This document shows, in pieces, positions 62,054 through 64,000 of a stretch of 64,000 bases of DNA. The position numbers and the translations under genes were made by a program. The notes below the pieces were generated by a model. The model saw only the letters and a program-made list of their open reading frames with translations. It did not search any database and was not told where the DNA came from. Every line of letters begins with the position of its first letter. Position 1 is the stretch's first letter. The stretch spans positions 1-64,000 of the forward strand of contig CAYPNP010000002.1 of assembly GCA_964412195.1 (NCBI GenBank), read 5' to 3'. The DNA is from CAYPNP01 sp964412195. Lineage in GTDB: Bacteria > Acidobacteriota > JAAYUB01.

Positions 62054-62129
62054 TGGAGGCGGCGAGCGGACTCGAACCGCTGAATGGAGGTTTTGCAGAC
62101 CTCTCCCTTAGCCACTTGGGTACGCCGCC
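62054..62129 (-). tRNA. tRNA-Cys (anticodon GCA)
   Basis: On the minus strand a 76-base tRNA has GGCGGCG paired with CGCCGCC, anticodon loop CTGCAAA, GGTTCGAGTCC T arm and encoded CCA. Confidence 0.95.
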
Positions 62130-62184
62130 TCAAAGAACCAGGGACAAAAATGAGCCCGGACGGGCTCATGGTACTTTAAAAATC

Positions 62185-62259
<75 letters not shown>

Positions 62260-62347
62260 TCAATGGAATGCGGATGATAGCAAAGGGGTCCGGGGCTGTC
62301 AACCCATTTTTTCTGCGGAAAAACCCGGCGGACTACCACGAAAAAAA

Positions 62348-62391
62348 CGAAACACACGAAAGGGGAAAGAGGCCGTCTTTCGTGTGTTTCG
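62348..62391. repeat. Stem-loop of CACACGAAAG arms
   Basis: CGAAACACACGAAAG (62348-62362) is an exact reverse complement of 62377-62391, with a 14-base loop. It lies just past the stop of the DUF3857 gene and upstream of the tRNA genes, so it may end that message. Confidence 0.8.
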
Positions 62392-62406
62392 AGGTGGATC
62401 CGGCCG

Positions 62407-64000
62407 CTACTTGGCGGCCTTCAGAATGATCTCATTCTGGGAGTCGGTGAACCACGAGGCCATCACCTTCTTGAAGCCGGCGCACTCGGCCGCCGGCAGC
62501 GTCGCCTTGGGCACGTCCGTGGTCCGCCGGAGGGTGATCTGCTTGCCGTCGGCGGACACTTCCTGGGAGAAGCCGGCGGCGACATTGCTGGCCGTCAGGG
62601 TCCCCGGGACGTACTCCAGCGTCACACCGGGCGGCAGGTCCAGCGTCAGGTCCATCCGGACGCTCAGGGGCGCCACCGGCAGCTGGATCGCCGTCTGCCG
62701 CTCGGGCACCCGGTAGAGGTCGCGCCAGGCCGACACGCACGCCGGGACCGGCACCGAGAGGGAGCGGAAGTCGCCCGTGGCGCGGAACAGGCTGGAGGTC
62801 TCCGCGGTGAAAGAGCAGGACAACCCCTGCACTCCCCCGCCGTGCACCTTCACCTGCACCTTTTCGGCGCCCCAATCGTGGAGCAGGTCGCCCACCATCT
62901 TCTCGGCTTCCTTGCCGGCGTCGGCGGCCATCCGCTCCGGCTTGAAGAGGCGGCCGGACAGCTCCAGGGTGCCCTCCAGCTTGCAGCGCCCACCTTCCCA
63001 GTCCTTGGCGCGGCACTGGAAGGCCAGGCGGGCCGGCCGGGCTTCCGGCTTGGACAGCGGCTCGCCGGTGCGGGCGTCCCGGACCAGGCAGGCGCCTGGG
63101 TCGTTCGTGGCGGCCAGATCGCCGTCCACACCGACCAGGACGTCGGCGTCGGGGCCGGGCACGCGGACCCGCCACTCCTTCACCGCCGGCAGGCAGGCGT
63201 CCTTGGCGAAGCCGTTGTCCGCCGGCAGGATCGCGGCCAGCCGGGCGTGCTTGAAGCCCGCGGCGACGAGCACCGCTTCAAGATACAGGGCCTTCTCCAG
63301 GCCGGTGCCGTAGCAGCGCGCGTGGACCTTGGCGGGATCCGCCACGGCCCCGCCGAGGGCGGCCGGAGAGAGCTTCACGGTGCGCACGCCCTCGGAGACG
63401 CGGTCCGCGGCCTTCAGCAGCAGCGCCATGGAGGGCGGCTCGGCCACCGGCCCGCCCAGCGCCGCCTCGGCCGAGGTCTCGTCCAGGGCGGCCGCCGGCA
63501 GCTTGTCCAGGCGCTCCTTCCAGGACTTGGCGGTGGTGAAATAGAGCGTCGGCACCACCAGGCAGCGGTCGGGCGACAGCCGCTCCTCGGGGTACACCGG
63601 CACGTTGGCCGCGTGCCACTCGTACCGGATTGCGGCGCCCGCCGGCTTGACCAAGGGCTTGGGCAGGTTGCCGGTGGCGCACCAGGCGAGGGCGGCCGCC
63701 TTCGGCACGGTGACGGCCACGGTGAGGTCCTGCACCGGCAGCGTGCCGCCGAAGGCCTCGGCGCCTTCCAGGAACGGCTGGAAGCCCGGCTTGGACGTCA
63801 CGGTGTAATCCAGTTCGATCACCGCCCCGACCTCCAGGCCGGTGTGCGAGACCACCATCTCCCGCAGGTAACAGAGTTCCGGAAATTCATAGGCTTCCGG
63901 ATGGGTGATGGGATTGTAGCCGTTGGCGGGCGTGGGCACCTTCGTGCCGTCCACCTGGGTCGTGACGCACTGGTTGATCTTCAGCTCCTGCCACCCCTCG
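62407..64000 (-). CDS. DUF3857-type protein (5' partial)
   Basis: The frame runs to the right edge without a start, giving 531 residues here. The upstream-side part has YLREMVVSHTGLEVGAVIELDYTV, a feature of DUF3857 domains. A transglutaminase-like region follows, around KVHARCYGTGLEKALYLEAVLVAAGFKHARLA, where C lies at the expected nucleophile position and GLEKALYLEAVLVAAG matches the family's substrate-site helix. Exported or periplasmic function is likely but the N-terminus is missing. Its stop is at 62407. Full-length relatives usually exceed 600 residues. Confidence 0.8.
   Translation of the reverse strand, partial: EGWQELKINQCVTTQVDGTKVPTPANGYNPITHPEAYEFPELCYLREMVVSHTGLEVGAVIELDYTVTSKPGFQPFLEGAEAFGGTLPVQDLTVAVTVPKAAALAWCATGNLPKPLVKPAGAAIRYEWHAANVPVYPEERLSPDRCLVVPTLYFTTAKSWKERLDKLPAAALDETSAEAALGGPVAEPPSMALLLKAADRVSEGVRTVKLSPAALGGAVADPAKVHARCYGTGLEKALYLEAVLVAAGFKHARLAAILPADNGFAKDACLPAVKEWRVRVPGPDADVLVGVDGDLAATNDPGACLVRDARTGEPLSKPEARPARLAFQCRAKDWEGGRCKLEGTLELSGRLFKPERMAADAGKEAEKMVGDLLHDWGAEKVQVKVHGGGVQGLSCSFTAETSSLFRATGDFRSLSVPVPACVSAWRDLYRVPERQTAIQLPVAPLSVRMDLTLDLPPGVTLEYVPGTLTASNVAAGFSQEVSADGKQITLRRTTDVPKATLPAAECAGFKKVMASWFTDSQNEIILKAAK

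Overview
The window is GC-rich chromosomal DNA from a free-living, diderm, respiring bacterium. It has futalosine-route menaquinone genes, an Fe-type superoxide dismutase, outer-membrane and periplasmic proteins, many TTG/GTG starts and strong Shine-Dalgarno sites. Secreted proteins with dockerin-like ends, many two-component-type propellers and scattered short inverted repeats suggest Acidobacteriota or a neighbouring uncultivated phylum. That placement is inference; there is no rRNA gene to confirm it. Several promoters fit the ordinary sigma-70 pattern with 16-18 base spacing.

Layout: 1-800 holds a partial gene end and a tandem repeat built around a short motif that recurs across the window. 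805-4444 is ubiX-ubiA-mqnE-hom (menaquinone and homoserine synthesis). 4632-7046 (minus) is folD, a YVTN-propeller gene and a dCMP deaminase, overlapping each other. 7367-9635 has a flavin oxidase convergent with sodB. 9791-14678 (minus) is accD-folC-xseA, then xseB-ispA. 14833-22675 holds an RDD/zinc-ribbon/FHA protein, a minus-strand operon of a TlpA thioredoxin, an outer-membrane barrel and a thioredoxin-fold dockerin protein, then a DASS carboxylate transporter, a patatin, a cupin and a small YkvA-like membrane protein.

22871-26305 is a stand-alone gene for a cytoplasmic-looking protein made of eleven 101-residue repeats, with its own promoter and terminator. 27330-29820 is an accessory patch (decayed RHS fragment, DinB-like enzyme, AraC regulator) bracketed by copies of the dispersed motif. 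29876-33239 couples an orphan EutN/CcmL shell-vertex protein to a sensor kinase with haem-c motifs and an NtrC-type regulator. 33306-43828 carries a small membrane protein, a GT-C glycosyltransferase, two exported proteins, a dockerin-FGE protein and a 1700-residue gingipain-like protease.

43963-53913 is the most unusual part. A minus-strand AraC regulator leads into a 14-blade-propeller/Y_Y_Y receptor fused to a Ser/Thr kinase. About 3 kb away on the plus strand lies a receptor of the same external design fused to a SpoIIE/PP2C phosphatase. The two could be the opposing arms of one transmembrane Ser/Thr phosphorylation system. The window ends with typA, a second dockerin-FGE protein, a large GT-C membrane protein, an ICMT-type methyltransferase, a cupin, three tRNA genes (Leu, Cys, Gly) and a partial DUF3857 protein.
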